From: Advenella kashmirensis WT001
Lineage (GTDB): Bacteria > Pseudomonadota > Gammaproteobacteria > Burkholderiales > Burkholderiaceae_B
Assembly (NCBI RefSeq): GCF_000219915.2
Contig: NC_017964.1
Coordinates: forward strand, 2,666,001-2,730,000
Length of the DNA stretch: 64,000 bases
Reading direction: 5' to 3'
The notes under the pieces were generated by a model, which searched no databases, had not been told where the DNA came from, and was given only the letters and a program-made list of their open reading frames with translations. Shown one piece after another: positions 31,515 through 41,683 of the stretch (within the stretch, counting starts at the first letter, position 1; the number at the start of each line of letters is the position of its first letter). The translations under genes were made by a program, and so were the position numbers.

Positions 31515-31515
31515 A

Positions 31516-32000
31516 ATGACCAGTCCCCCCACCATCGGCAAGAAAGCGCCGGCATTCAAGGCCGAGAGTCAGCTTGGTCCGGTCTCCCTGACTGCACTGG
31601 AAGGCAAAAATGTCGTGCTGTATTTTTATCCCAAGGACAACACTCCGGGATGCACCACAGAAACCCAGGGTTCCGGGATGCGCTGAGCGATTTCGAAAAC
31701 GAAAACACCGTCATCCTGGGAGCCTCGCGCGATTCGCTCAAAAGCCACGAAAATTTTGCCGCCAAGCAAAATGTGCCCTTTGCCCTGTTGTCCGACGCCG
31801 ACGAAGCCTTATGTACACAATACGACGTGATCAAGATGAAGAACATGTACGGCAAACAGGTACGTGGAATTGAACGCAGCACCTTTCTGATCGACAGCAC
31901 GGGCAAGCTTGTGCAGGAGTGGCGAAAAGTAAAGGTGCCAGGCCATGTTGATGCCGTCCTTGAAGCAGTGCGCACCCTGAATGCCGCGCAACAGGATTAG
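31516..32000 (+). CDS. bcp: Thioredoxin-dependent peroxiredoxin, Bcp type (one apparent frameshift)
   Basis: Reduces hydroperoxides using thioredoxin. About 161 residues joined. It starts [18 protein letters not shown]; the peroxidatic site is [17 protein letters not shown]. The frame breaks near 31670; adding one T gives [15 protein letters not shown], then [18 protein letters not shown]. In many Bcp proteins a second Cys lies five residues after the first; here Thr-Glu-Thr-Gln-Gly follows the first Cys pair region and no such Cys is seen, so it may be a 1-Cys form. Ends at 32000. Confidence 0.92.
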
Positions 32001-32076
32001 TCCCACCCGGCCCTGCGGGGTACCCTTTTCCATGGCGCAACCGCCCATGGAACAACAGCCATGTGAGAAACTATCT

Positions 32077-33898
32077 ATGCCACTTCCAAAGCTGCCTGCC
32101 AAACCTGCCGACATCCTGGATATGACGGGAATGCCGGTTCCAAAAGCCTCCAGGGAAGACACCGCGACCGCGGCGCCCCGTGGACGCAAGCGTCAGAAGC
32201 AGGATCAACCCGGCACTGTGGCAAGCGCCGACGCAGCCAATGCAACAGACTACGCCCAGGATGCCGCAAATACGGCACCGGCCGGCGTTGCTGTGCCTGC
32301 CGATACGATCGAGCCGGCACAGACCCGGGAGGCTGCCAAGCAAGCGCAGCAACAAGCGCACCGCAGCGCGCGAACAGGCCGATACCAAAGGCCGTCGCAC
32401 CACCACGGCGCGTCGCGCCGACGCAGGTACCGGTACCGCACCGGCCGGCGGCAAATCGGGCAGCACACGCGGTGCGCCGGTCCGGGCGGTAAACACGGCC
32501 GGCAACAACGGCTTGTCCAAGCTCTTTGTTCTGGACACCAATGTACTGCTGCATGACCCCACATCGATCTTCCGCTTTGAAGAGCATGATATTTTCCTGC
32601 CCATGATGACGCTGGAAGAACTGGACCATCATAAGAAAGGCATGACCGAAGTGGCGCGCAACGCACGCCAGGTCAGCCGCTCGCTGGACGCGCTGGTAGC
32701 CGAGACTGAAGATATCCTTACGGGCATGCCGCTGGATGCACTGGGCAACAAGGATGCCACCGGCCGCCTGCTGTTTCAGACGCAGAATATGGAAGGCCGG
32801 CTGCCGGTAGACCTGCCCAACGGCAAGGCCGACAATATGATTCTTGGCGTGGTGCAAACCCTGCATCGCGAACAGCCACAACGCCAGATCATACTGGTCT
32901 CCAAAGACATCAATATGCGCCTGAAGGCGCGGGCGCTGGGTCTGGAGGCCGAAGACTACCTGAACGATCATTCGCTGGAAGACTCCGACCTGCTTTATGA
33001 CGGGGCCATGCTGCTGCCGAACAATTTCTGGGCCAAACACGGCAAGGATGTCGAATCCTGGATACAGGGCGGCACCACCTTCTACAAGATCAAGGGGCCA
33101 CTGTGTGCCGACTTCGTGGTCAACCAGTTCGTCTATCTTGAAGGCGACTCGCCGCTGTACGCCCAGGTGCGTGAGGTCAACGGGAAAACAGCCGTGCTGG
33201 CCACCTTGCGCGACTATACCCACAAGAAAAACAATGTCTGGGGCGTCACGGCACGCAACCGCGAACAGAATTTCGCACTCAACTTGCTCATGAATCCGGA
33301 TATTGACTTTGTCTCCCTACTGGGCCAGGCCGGCACCGGCAAGACCCTGCTGGCGCTTGCCTGCGGGCTGACTCAGGTGCTGGAAACCAAGCGCTACACT
33401 GAAATCATCATGACCCGGGTAACCGTGCCGGTGGGTGAAGACATCGGGTTTCTGCCAGGCACCGAAGAAGAAAAAATGCAGCCCTGGATGGGTGCGCTCG
33501 AGGACAACCTGGAGTTTCTCAATACCGGCACCAAGAATGATGGCTCATCCGGTGAATGGGATCGCAGCGCCAGCAAGGAGGTGGTCAAATCGCATATCAA
33601 GATCAAGTCGCTCAACTTCATGCGCGGGCGCACTTTCCTGAACAAATATCTGATTATCGATGAAGCGCAGAACCTGACGCCCAAGCAGATGAAAACGCTG
33701 ATTACGCGGGCCGGCCCGGGCACCAAGATTATTTGCCTTGGCAATATCGCGCAGATTGATACTCCCTACCTGACCGAAGGCAGTTCAGGCCTGACCTATG
33801 TCGTCGACCGCTTCAAAGGCTGGCCACATTCCGGGCATATTACGCTGCAAAAAGGCGAACGTTCGCGCCTGGCCGATTATGCCGGAGACGCGCTGTAA
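32077..33898 (+). CDS. PhoH-like PIN domain/ATPase fusion protein (apparent frameshift in linker)
   Basis: PIN nuclease domain joined to a PhoH-type P-loop ATPase, often called PhoH2-like or YlaK; about 607 residues. The PIN domain begins KLFVLDTNVLLHDPTSIFRF with Asp residues of the acidic site. Walker A is GQAGTGKTLLA, Walker B KYLIIDEAQNL. The N-terminal 100 residues are a low-complexity Ala/Gln/Arg linker, and within it (about 32355-32375) the frame changes by +1 or by two lost bases. Start ATG 32077 (MPLPKLPAKPADILD) is chosen over ATG 32032. PhoH2-type toxin or RNA-unwinding activity is family knowledge only. A strong terminator follows. Confidence 0.88.
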
Positions 33899-33926
33899 CC
33901 CGGCTCGGCCAATCTTATTGAAAGAC

Positions 33927-33977
33927 AAAGGCCGGCGACATTCCCAAATAGGGGGGCGCCGGCCTTTTTATTTTTTG
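33927..33977 (+). terminator. Rho-independent terminator after the PhoH-like gene
   Basis: Eleven-base perfect stem AAAGGCCGGCG (33927-33937) / CGCCGGCCTTT (33957-33967), then a T-rich tail TTTTTATTTTTT. Confidence 0.9.
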
Positions 33978-34214
33978 GAAAAAAGAATACATTACTTAAA
34001 GTTCAAGCTGATTTTACCTAATGTCCGTTTCTTGGCCCACGCGCGGTCAGCAAACCCTGCGCCGAACCAACACATCGGCCCGCAAGCCAGGTAAATCAAG
34101 CACTGCGAGTAAATGACCAAAGGCCGGCGCATGCATTTGCCACCTCAAAAGTGCAGCATATATTGCGCCCTTACTGCCACCACGCGCGTGGTCCGGGATG
34201 AATCCCATGCAGGA

Positions 34215-34243
34215 TTGAGTACAATGGCCGCACTATTTAATTC
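34215..34243 (+). promoter_or_regulatory. Sigma-70 promoter candidate for the SBF-like transporter
   Basis: TTGAGT (34215-34220), 17-base spacer, TAATTC (34238-34243), 18 bases before the ATG at 34262. Reasonable -35, mediocre -10. Confidence 0.4.
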
Positions 34244-34261
34244 TTAACGTAGATACACGTA

Positions 34262-35293
34262 ATGTCCCAGTCCCTGCTTCGTTTCCTGAAAATCGACCGT
34301 TTCACCCTATTGTTGATCGTCGCGGTTGTTATTGCATCTGTATTACCTGCGCATGGCCGTGGCATGCCTGTCGCTGAGCTGGTCACCAATCTGGCCATTG
34401 CACTGCTATTTTTCCTGCATGGCTCGCGCCTGTCGCGCCAGGCGATCATTGCCGGCGCCACCCACTGGCGGCTGCATCTGGTGATATTTTCCTGCACGTT
34501 CATTCTGTTTCCGCTGTTAGGTGTCGTTCTGCGGCCAGTACTGGAACCCATGCTGACACCGGATCTGTACAAGGGTGTTATCTATCTGTGCGTGCTGCCG
34601 GCCACCGTACAGTCGGCTATCGCGTTCACCTCCATCGCCCGCGGCAATATTCCGGCCGCCGTATGCAGCGCCTCCTCCTCCAGCATATTGGGCATTTTCA
34701 TCACGCCCATGCTGGTCAATTTGCTGATTGCCGATAGCAACGCTACAGCAGACTCACACCAGGCACTGGAAGCCATTTGGCAGATTACCCTGCAACTGCT
34801 GGTGCCTTTTGCACTGGGTCACTTCAGTCGTCCCTGGACCTCGGGGTTTATCGGCCGGCATGGTTCGCTCATGAAGTTTGTAGATCAGGGTTCCATTCTG
34901 CTGGTAGTGTATGTTGCCTTTTCCGAGGCGGTCAATGAAGGCCTCTGGCAGAAAACGCCAATAGGTGCGCTAATTGCGGTTGTGATTGCCAGTGTTCTGT
35001 TGCTGGCCATTGTGCTGGTTCTGACGTCACTGATCGGTCGCCTGATGGGCTTTTCACTGGAAGACCGTATCACACTTGTATTTTGCGGATCGAAAAAGAG
35101 TCTGGCCAGCGGCCTGCCCATGGCGCAGGTGTTGTTTGCCGGTCAGGCGGTAGGCGCCATTATTTTGCCGCTCATGATCTTTCATCAGATCCAGCTGATG
35201 GTATGCGCTGTCATCGCCGCCAAACTGGGCAAGCGACCAGAAGAGATTCCGGTTGACCAGGACGACGAGACCTTGCTCAAAAAACCGGTATAA
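34262..35293 (+). CDS. SBF-like bile acid:sodium symporter family protein (YfeH type)
   Basis: Inner-membrane transporter of the BASS superfamily, SBF-like (PF13593) branch related to YfeH, 343 residues with about ten hydrophobic segments. Motifs: FFLHGSRLSRQAI, LCVLPATVQSAIAFTSIARGN (the discontinuous helix region), and FCGSKKSLASGLPMAQVLF near the C-terminus, typical of this branch. Substrate unknown. It stands alone with its own promoter candidate and a bidirectional terminator before dnaB. Confidence 0.9.
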   Translation: MSQSLLRFLKIDRFTLLLIVAVVIASVLPAHGRGMPVAELVTNLAIALLFFLHGSRLSRQAIIAGATHWRLHLVIFSCTFILFPLLGVVLRPVLEPMLTPDLYKGVIYLCVLPATVQSAIAFTSIARGNIPAAVCSASSSSILGIFITPMLVNLLIADSNATADSHQALEAIWQITLQLLVPFALGHFSRPWTSGFIGRHGSLMKFVDQGSILLVVYVAFSEAVNEGLWQKTPIGALIAVVIASVLLLAIVLVLTSLIGRLMGFSLEDRITLVFCGSKKSLASGLPMAQVLFAGQAVGAIILPLMIFHQIQLMVCAVIAAKLGKRPEEIPVDQDDETLLKKPV

Positions 35294-35354
35294 CCAAGCG
35301 CGGCAGGAAAGGACATAGCTCACAGCGCCTGGCGCATGAGCGTACATAAAAAAC

Positions 35355-35402
35355 AAAGGGGCAGGACCGGCAACATGCAGGCCCTGCCCCTTTTGCTTTT
35401 TT
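35355..35402. terminator. Bidirectional terminator between the SBF-like gene and dnaB
   Basis: Stem AAAGGGGCAGG (35355-35365) / CCTGCCCCTTT (35383-35393) with T-rich sequence on both sides (plus: TTTTGCTTTTTT; minus: TTTGTTTTTT). It serves two convergent genes. Confidence 0.85.
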
Positions 35403-36783
35403 ATTCTGCGATAAAACTGTCGCCCGGGCCGGCGTAATTCATAAACTTGGTAAATTCGCCGGCAAATGTCAGCCGAACCGTACCAATGGGGCCCGCACGC
35501 TGCTTGCCGATAATGACTTCGGCAGAGCCTTTATCCTGGCTGTCCGGGTGATACACTTCATCACGATAAATAAACAGAATCAGGTCGGCGTCCTGCTCAA
35601 TCGCGCCCGATTCACGCAAGTCACTCATGATGGGCCGCTTGTTGGTGCGTTGCTCGAGGCCCCGGTTCAACTGCGACAATGCGATAACGGGACACTCCAT
35701 CTCCTTGGCCAGGGTTTTGAGTGAACGGCTGATTTCAGAAATTTCGGCAGTCCGGTTATCATTTTTGGACAGGGCGTTGCCCGACATGAGCTGCAAGTAA
35801 TCGACCACGATCAGGCCCAGCTTGCCGCACTTGCGCTTTAGCCGGCGCGCACGTGAGCGCAGTACCAGCGGGCTTAGCGCCGGGCTTTCATCAATATAGA
35901 TCTGCGCTTCCTGCAACAATTGCATGGCGTGAGTCAGCTTGGGCCAGTCCTCATCCAGCAGCCTGCCGGTACGCATGCGCTGCTGATCCAGCTTGCCGAT
36001 AGAGCCAATCATCCGGGCTGCCAGCTGCGTGGCCTCCATCTCCATGGAAAATACCGCGACAGGCAAGCCTTCGTCAATTGCGACGTGTTCAGCAATATTC
36101 ATGGAAAACGACGTTTTACCCATGGCCGGCCGACCGGCCACGATGATCAGCTGACCCGGATGCAAACCCGTCGTCTTGCGGTCAAGGTCGACAAAACCGG
36201 TAGGAATGCCGGAGACATCACCGTGATTGCCATCACCCAGCTCTTCGATCCGCTTCAGAACGTCGACCAGCAAATCGCCCACTTCCTTGAATTCGCTACC
36301 CGAAGACGAGCCCTCGGACACTTGCAAGATACGCGTTTCAGCCTCATCAAGCAGCTGACGCGCTTCTTTTCCCCTGGGGTTGAGCGCCTCGGATGCAATT
36401 TCATCGGCAAACGTCACCAGCTTGCGCAGGATCGCCCGCTCACGAACAATTTCAGCATAGCGAATAATGTTCGCTGCTGAGGGCGTGTTGCGCGTCAGCG
36501 CATCCAGATAAGCCAGTCCGCCGATTTCGTCCGACTTGCTCTCGAGCACCAGCGATTCGTGCACGGTGATGACGTCGGCCGGACGGTCCAGATTGATCAA
36601 TTTACAGATATGCTGAAATAACAGGCGATGGTCATGACGATAGAAATCATCCTCATTGAGCAGACCGCTGATATTTTCCAGTTGCGCATTGTCTATGAGC
36701 AATCCGCCAAGCACGGATTGTTCCGCCTCAACCGAATGAGGTGGCAGGCGCAGGGAATCCAGTTGAGGATCAGGAGCATTCAT
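35401..36783 (-). CDS. dnaB: Replicative DNA helicase DnaB
   Basis: Hexameric 5'-3' helicase at the replication fork, 460 residues from ATG 36783 (MNAPDPQLDSLRLPPHS). N-terminal collar domain with SVEAEQSVLGGLL; RecA-like domain with Walker A GRPAMGKTSF, FSMEMEATQLAARM and the Walker B region LIVVDYLQLM. C-terminal ALSQLNRGLEQR and SDLRESGAIEQDADLI are standard. The frame extends upstream to 36843, but the chosen Met matches the family start. Intact. Confidence 0.97.
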   Translation of the reverse strand: MNAPDPQLDSLRLPPHSVEAEQSVLGGLLIDNAQLENISGLLNEDDFYRHDHRLLFQHICKLINLDRPADVITVHESLVLESKSDEIGGLAYLDALTRNTPSAANIIRYAEIVRERAILRKLVTFADEIASEALNPRGKEARQLLDEAETRILQVSEGSSSGSEFKEVGDLLVDVLKRIEELGDGNHGDVSGIPTGFVDLDRKTTGLHPGQLIIVAGRPAMGKTSFSMNIAEHVAIDEGLPVAVFSMEMEATQLAARMIGSIGKLDQQRMRTGRLLDEDWPKLTHAMQLLQEAQIYIDESPALSPLVLRSRARRLKRKCGKLGLIVVDYLQLMSGNALSKNDNRTAEISEISRSLKTLAKEMECPVIALSQLNRGLEQRTNKRPIMSDLRESGAIEQDADLILFIYRDEVYHPDSQDKGSAEVIIGKQRAGPIGTVRLTFAGEFTKFMNYAGPGDSFIAE

Positions 36784-36916
36784 GGCAGGGTAAACCGGGA
36801 AATGGATAGCGTGATGATCTGTGGCAGCCAGAAGCAGCAGCAAAACAGGATCAAAACGACACAGACAAAGATGTCATTATACGCAGTTCGCCGCCCTGGC
36901 GTGAGGGGGTGTTCTG

Positions 36917-36949
36917 TAAAAACAAAGAGCCGGATAAACCGGCTCTTTG
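36917..36949 (-). terminator. Rho-independent terminator after rplI
   Basis: Eleven-base stem CAAAGAGCCGG (36923-36933) / CCGGCTCTTTG (36939-36949), five-base loop; on the minus strand TTTTT follows (36918-36922). It separates the rpsF-priB-rpsR-rplI operon from dnaB. Confidence 0.88.
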
Positions 36950-36980
36950 GTGTACTGCTACAGCGATAAAAGCAAATGAA

Positions 36981-37436
36981 TTACACCATTTCGCCTACAA
37001 CATTGACAGTGATGTCAGACACCACGTCAGCGTGCAAATAAACCTGTACAGGATACTCGCCAACCGCTTTGAGCGCGCCGTCAGTCAGGCGAACCTGGCT
37101 TTTTTCGATGCCTTCAAAACCAGCGGCGACCAGACCAGCTGCGATGTCCATATTGGTCACAGAACCGAACAGACGGCCATCTACACCAGCCTTCTGGCCG
37201 ATTTGCAATGTGTAACCATTGAGTTTCTCAGCCTGAGCCTGGGCAGCTGCCAGTTTTTCAGCCTGGACTTTTTCCAGTTCTGCGCGACGGGCTTCAAACT
37301 CGGCGATGGCAGCTTGTGTTGCACGGCGGGCTTTTTTCTGCGGAATCAGAAAGTTGCGAGCATAGCCGTCTTTTACACGAACCACTTCACCCAGGTTGCC
37401 GACATTGACAATTTTCTCGAGAAGAATAACTTGCAT
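36981..37436 (-). CDS. rplI: 50S ribosomal protein L9
   Basis: Large-subunit protein binding 23S rRNA, 151 residues. The N-terminal domain [20 protein letters not shown] and [16 protein letters not shown] is canonical, followed by the long central helix ([17 protein letters not shown]) and the C-terminal rRNA-binding domain ([13 protein letters not shown]). Last gene of the operon; intact. Confidence 0.98.
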   Translation of the reverse strand: MQVILLEKIVNVGNLGEVVRVKDGYARNFLIPQKKARRATQAAIAEFEARRAELEKVQAEKLAAAQAQAEKLNGYTLQIGQKAGVDGRLFGSVTNMDIAAGLVAAGFEGIEKSQVRLTDGALKAVGEYPVQVYLHADVVSDITVNVVGEMV

Positions 37437-37450
37437 GATGGTTTTCCTGA

Positions 37451-37726
37451 TTAGTTGTGGTTATCTGTGTACGGCAACAGAGCCAGAAAGCGTGCACGCT
37501 TGATGGCGGTGTCCAGTTGGCGCTGGTAGTGCGCTTTGGTGCCGGTCAGACGTGCAGGAATGATTTTGCCTGTTTCTGTGATGAAATCACGCAGGGTATC
37601 GATATCTTTGTAGTCGATCTCTTCGACGCCGGCTGCCGTGAAGCGGCAGAATTTCCGGCGTTTGAACAATGGATTTTGCTGAGGAAACTTACTGCGTTTA
37701 TCCTTGCCTTTTTTCATGAAAGCCAT
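37451..37726 (-). CDS. rpsR: 30S ribosomal protein S18
   Basis: Small-subunit protein that pairs with S6, 91 residues: [51 protein letters not shown]. All conserved. It lies between priB and rplI with short gaps. Intact. Confidence 0.98.
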   Translation of the reverse strand: MAFMKKGKDKRSKFPQQNPLFKRRKFCRFTAAGVEEIDYKDIDTLRDFITETGKIIPARLTGTKAHYQRQLDTAIKRARFLALLPYTDNHN

Positions 37727-37795
37727 GATATTGCCTTTTATGTATGCGAGGGCCTGACCCTCTGAATTTCAATAGTGAGCGTACCGCTCAGTCCG

Positions 37796-38134
37796 TTATG
37801 CCAGGATGCCTGGTGATGGCGTTGGGTCCGTTGTGTTTGCTCCGCCGGGAAATTGAGCCTGCTGGATATGTAACACCAACCGGCTTGAATTTTTCCTTGT
37901 CGGCGCCAGAAATCCGCGTACGCGCATTTCGGCTCCCAGTGGCAATGAGGCCAGTTTCTGTCCCCATTGGCCGATGGCCTTGGCCGGAATCGTCATTTGG
38001 ACGAGCCGCGGCAGACCGGCTTCAATCACTTCGGACTCATGCGTCAGGATCAGATCCAGCACCGGCAGTCCTGCCGGAGTATGCCTGAGGACGCCCATTT
38101 CAAGTATGCGGGCCTGCAGGCTAAGCTGGTTCAT
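37796..38134 (-). CDS. priB: Primosomal replication protein PriB
   Basis: Single-stranded-DNA-binding OB-fold protein for replication restart, 112 residues. It reads MNQLSLQARILEMGVLRHTP, GLPVLDLILTHESEV and MRVRGFLAPTRKNSSRLVLH, typical of betaproteobacterial PriB. Position between rpsF and rpsR is the standard one. The gap to rpsR is 69 bases. Confidence 0.93.
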   Translation of the reverse strand: MNQLSLQARILEMGVLRHTPAGLPVLDLILTHESEVIEAGLPRLVQMTIPAKAIGQWGQKLASLPLGAEMRVRGFLAPTRKNSSRLVLHIQQAQFPGGANTTDPTPSPGILA

Positions 38135-38158
38135 ATTGATGCCTGGCGCAATGCGCCA

Positions 38159-38538
38159 TTAACCTGCGTTTTCCTGTTCTGATGTCTGTTCGGTAGTTGC
38201 CTTGCGGGCTTCTTCACGCTCAACAGATTTCATCATCACTGACGCGCCGGTATGAGGCTTGCTAGCTTGATAACCAGGTGACGCAGTACGGCGTCGTTGT
38301 AGCGGAACGCATGCTCAAGCTCATCCAATGCAGCTTGTGAGCATTCGATATTCATGCAGACATAGTGAGCTTTGACCAGTTTCTGGATTGGGTAAGCCAA
38401 TTGACGGCGACCCCAGTCTTCAAGACGGTGTACGGTACCACCGTCAGTTGTTACCGTTGCCTGGTAACGTTCGATCATTGCGGGCACCTGCTCGCTCTGA
38501 TCCGGGTGAACAATAAACACTACTTCGTAGTGACGCAT
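38159..38538 (-). CDS. rpsF: 30S ribosomal protein S6 (C-terminal frameshift)
   Basis: Small-subunit ribosomal protein, first gene of the operon. ATG at 38538 ([20 protein letters not shown]); core [22 protein letters not shown] and LRHLVIK are canonical. As printed the frame ends at 38236 with LASLIPARQ. One base lost near 38262 hides the true tail; the corrected reading is [20 protein letters not shown] followed by [14 protein letters not shown] and TAA at 38159-38161, giving 126 residues, the normal length and an [10 protein letters not shown] ending common in Burkholderiales. AGGAG lies eight bases before the ATG. Confidence 0.95.
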
Positions 38539-38927
38539 AGATAACTCCTTGTGGAATGTCCGCCAATAGGCTATTTGCATTGACGGCCAACTGTACATGA
38601 CAGGCAGCGCAACACAGAACACCAAATCGCGGGGGGCAGCCCGCCGACACTACTGGTTGCGCAATTGGCATGCCGGCGGCATTGTCATTGTTCTAATGGG
38701 TAAACACCCAAATCAACAAGCAAATGACCACAAACATGCCCGCAACCCCGTACCGGAGCGAGCAAGAAACCGTAGACTATAACACGAAAAAAGCAAAAAA
38801 ACCACCGAAGGTGGTCTTTTTTACACGCCAAGATGCTGATTTACCACTGTTTTTTTCAAGGCGACGTTTGCGCCCGGCCAACCAGCGGCCGGATGTCGCA
38901 AATCACCCGATAGTGGCATCAACGCGA
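38539..38927. other. rpsF leader and folE2 downstream region
   Basis: 389 bases between rpsF and folE2 (both minus). It contains the folE2 terminator at 38794-38823 and, just after it, a minus-strand TATAGT (38776-38781) that could be the -10 of rpsF, implying a leader of about 230 bases. A small GGGT/ACCC hairpin lies near 38695-38710. Autoregulatory S6:S18-binding leaders are known for rpsF, but I cannot confirm that fold here. Confidence 0.4.
38794..38823 (-). terminator. Rho-independent terminator after folE2
   Basis: ACCACC (38801-38806), loop GAA, GGTGGT (38810-38815) flanked by A7 and T6 runs; on the minus strand the stem is followed by TTTTTTT. 105 bases past the corrected folE2 stop. 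Confidence 0.78.
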
Positions 38928-39723
38928 CTAACCTTCTACCACTGCGTAGGCGCTATGGTTATGGATAGACTCGAAATTCTCGGCCTCAACCCTGTAACTG
39001 ACAACACCGGGTAGCTTCTGGAATACCGCAGCGACATCGCGCACCAGTCTTCGACGAACTTCGGATTGTCATAGGACCTTTCGGTCACATATTTTTCGTC
39101 AGTGCGCTTGAGCAACCCCCACAGCTCGCAGGAGCCCTGCGCCTCGATACGCCGGATCAGATCATCCAGTTCATAGTGCTGCTCGGCGATCAGGCTGACC
39201 GTGACGTGAGAGCGCTGGTTATGTGCCCCGTATTCGGAAATCGCCTTGGAGCACGGACACAGGCTCATGACCGGCACCAGCACAGTCTGCTCAACGACGG
39301 CCTGCGTCCCTTGCGCCCGGGCCACCCAGGTGACCTGATAGTCCATCAGCTTTCCACGCCGGACACCGGCGCCGTCTTATTGATGAAATAGGGGAAGGTT
39401 GCCGTAATATCACCCTTTTCGGCATGCAGCAGCGGCAGCATTTCAAGCGCCATGGCCCGGAATGTTTCGGCCGTCATGGGCCGGTTTCGCCAGGTGTTAA
39501 GCAGCGCCATGAAACGGGACATATGTGTGCCCTTTTCGTGTGCCGGCAGCATCACCGTAAACGTCCATTCAGCAATGGTCGCCTGCACCGAGCCGTCAGC
39601 CAGTTGCAGCACCATAGGCTGCTTGACCTGCCGGATACCCACGCGCTGTATAGTGATATGTCGCTCATCCAGCGTACTTTGCACATCGGGCATCAGCACC
39701 GACGGTTCAATTTGTGAATTCAT
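38928..39723 (-). CDS. folE2: GTP cyclohydrolase FolE2 (two apparent frameshifts)
   Basis: Zinc-independent-type (FolE2/IB) GTP cyclohydrolase I for folate synthesis, 265 residues joined. First frame: [32 protein letters not shown]. Break near 39350 (one lost C) gives [14 protein letters not shown]; then [21 protein letters not shown] with the conserved Cys/His. Break near 39045 (one lost C) gives [20 protein letters not shown] and the usual end HSAYAVVEG with TAG at 38928-38930. Uncorrected, the gene would lose its last third. Position next to dxs is shared by Alcaligenaceae (recollection). Confidence 0.94.
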
Positions 39724-39738
39724 TTATTCGCTCTATAT

Positions 39739-41605
39739 TTATTTATCAGCCGGCGACTGTCCGAAACGCCGGGCGATCGCCTGCTCTATTCCTGCTGCAT
39801 CCAGTCCGACACCGGCCAGAAGACCCGCCTGGTCGCCATGATCAATAAAAACATCCGGCAACCCTAACTGCAGCAGATCGCAACACAGGCCATTGGCATG
39901 CATCAGCTCGGCCACTGCACTGCCTGCGCCACCCATGATGGCGCCCTCTTCCACGGTAACCAGTTGCTGGTGAGACTGCATCAACGCCAGCAGCAACGTA
40001 TCATCCAGTGGTTTGACAAACCGCATATCCACCAGCGTCGCATTGAGTTTTTCCGCGACCGGCGCAGCAGCATGCAACAACGTACCAAAGGCCAAAATAG
40101 CCAGCTTTTCACCCTTGCGCCGCAGCACGGCCTTGCCCAGCTCAACCACATCCAAAGCGCTTGTTACCTGCGCGCCGGATCCGCTACCTCGCGGATACCT
40201 GACAGAAGCCGGGCCAGCATGCTGGTAACAGGTAGACAGCAGCAAGCGGGTTTCGTTCTCATCGGAAGGCGTGGCTATAACCATATTGGGCACACATCGC
40301 AAAAATGCAATATCGTAATTGCCGGCATGTGTCGCCCCGTCAGCGCCCACCAGTCCTGCCCGGTCCAGCGCAAAGGTGACATCCAGATTCTGCAGGCCAC
40401 GTCGTGAATGAACTGGTCGTAGCCGCGCTGCAGGAATGTCGAGTAAATGGCCAGCACCGGCTTGAGCCCTTCGCAGGCAATGCCCGCGGCAAACGTGACC
40501 GAATGTTGTTCGGCAATACCGACATCAAAATACCGCTGCGGAAACCGTTTTTCAAACTCGACCAGCCCGCTACCTTCGCGCATGGCGGGGGTGATTCCAA
40601 TCAGGCGCGAATCCTGCGCGGCCATATCGCAAAGCCAGGCGCCAAACACCTGGGTAAAAGTCTGTTTACCCGGCTTGGCCGGCTTCTGGATACCCAGTTC
40701 AGGATCAAACTTGCCGGGTCCGTGGTACAGCACCGGATCGGCTTCAGCCAGTTTGTAGCCCTGACCTTTTTTGGTTATAACATGCAGAAACTGCAAGCCG
40801 CCCAATTCCCTTAAATTCTGAAGGGTTGGAACCAGGGAATCCATATCGTGACCATCAATGGGCCCTACATAATTGAAACCCAGCTCCTCAAACAGCGTCG
40901 CCGGGCTGATCATGCCCTTGGCATGCCCTTTGACGCGTCGGGCAATGTCCAGCATGGGCGCAGGCATATGCTCCAGCACGGCACGCCCAACGTTCTTGGC
41001 ATCGCGATACAGCCCGCCGGACAATAGTCGCGCCAGATAGCGGTTGAGGGCGCCAACCGGTGGCGAAATGGACATATCGTTGTCGTTCAGGATCACCAGC
41101 ACATTGACGCCTGGCGTCACGCCTGCATTGTTCAGCGCCTCGAAGGCCATGCCTGCAGTCATGGAACCGTCGCCGATCACCGCGATATGCTGCCGATCGA
41201 TATTCAGGTTCCTGGACGCAACGGCCATACCCAGCACCGCCGAGATGGACGTTGACGAATGTGCAGTGCCGAACGCGTCATATTCTGACTCGCAGCGACG
41301 CGGAAAACCCGAAATGCCGCCATGCTGGCGCAGTCCCGGCATATCCCCGCGCCTGCCGGTCAGTATCTTGTGCGGATACGACTGATGCCCGACATCCCAG
41401 ACAACCCGATCATGCGGCGTATTGAATACATGATGAATGGCCAGCGTAAGCTCTACCGTACCCAGATTGGATGACAAATGGCCGCCCGTGCGCGATACGG
41501 AATCCAGAATGAAGGCCCGCAGCTCGGTCGCCGCCATCTTCAGTTGATGCTGGCTGAGTCTGCGCACATCGGCGGTGAATCAAGTGTATCTAGTAACTTT
41601 GTCAT
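39739..41605 (-). CDS. dxs: 1-deoxy-D-xylulose-5-phosphate synthase (two apparent frameshifts)
   Basis: Thiamine-diphosphate enzyme, first step of the MEP isoprenoid pathway; about 622 residues joined. Near 41575 one lost base separates the true start (ATG 41605, [11 protein letters not shown]) from [21 protein letters not shown] motif GDGSMTAG ... [35 protein letters not shown]. Near 40399 one lost C restores [20 protein letters not shown] then [12 protein letters not shown]. It supplies the precursors used by IspA and, further, HpnC/D. Downstream of ispA by 78 bases. Confidence 0.95.
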
Positions 41606-41683
41606 GAAATCGTCTTGGGTGCCCGGCGCTGCAGATCAGCAACGGCCAGGCAGTATGAATCACGGATTGGCATCAAAAGATCG

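Larger units (their letters stand above)
33899..34261. other. Intergenic region before the SBF-like transporter
   Basis: 363 bases with the terminator at 33927-33977 and a promoter candidate at 34215-34243. The middle 230 bases contain no supported gene or RNA. Confidence 0.5.

Noticed and set aside
32075..33223. 382-codon minus-strand frame opposite the PhoH-like gene
   Set aside because: The sense strand encodes clear PIN and P-loop motifs; the antisense product shows none.
38539..38794. S6:S18-binding autoregulatory leader upstream of rpsF
   Set aside because: Known for the family, but I could not find its bulged fold by eye in this leader; needs a covariance-model search.
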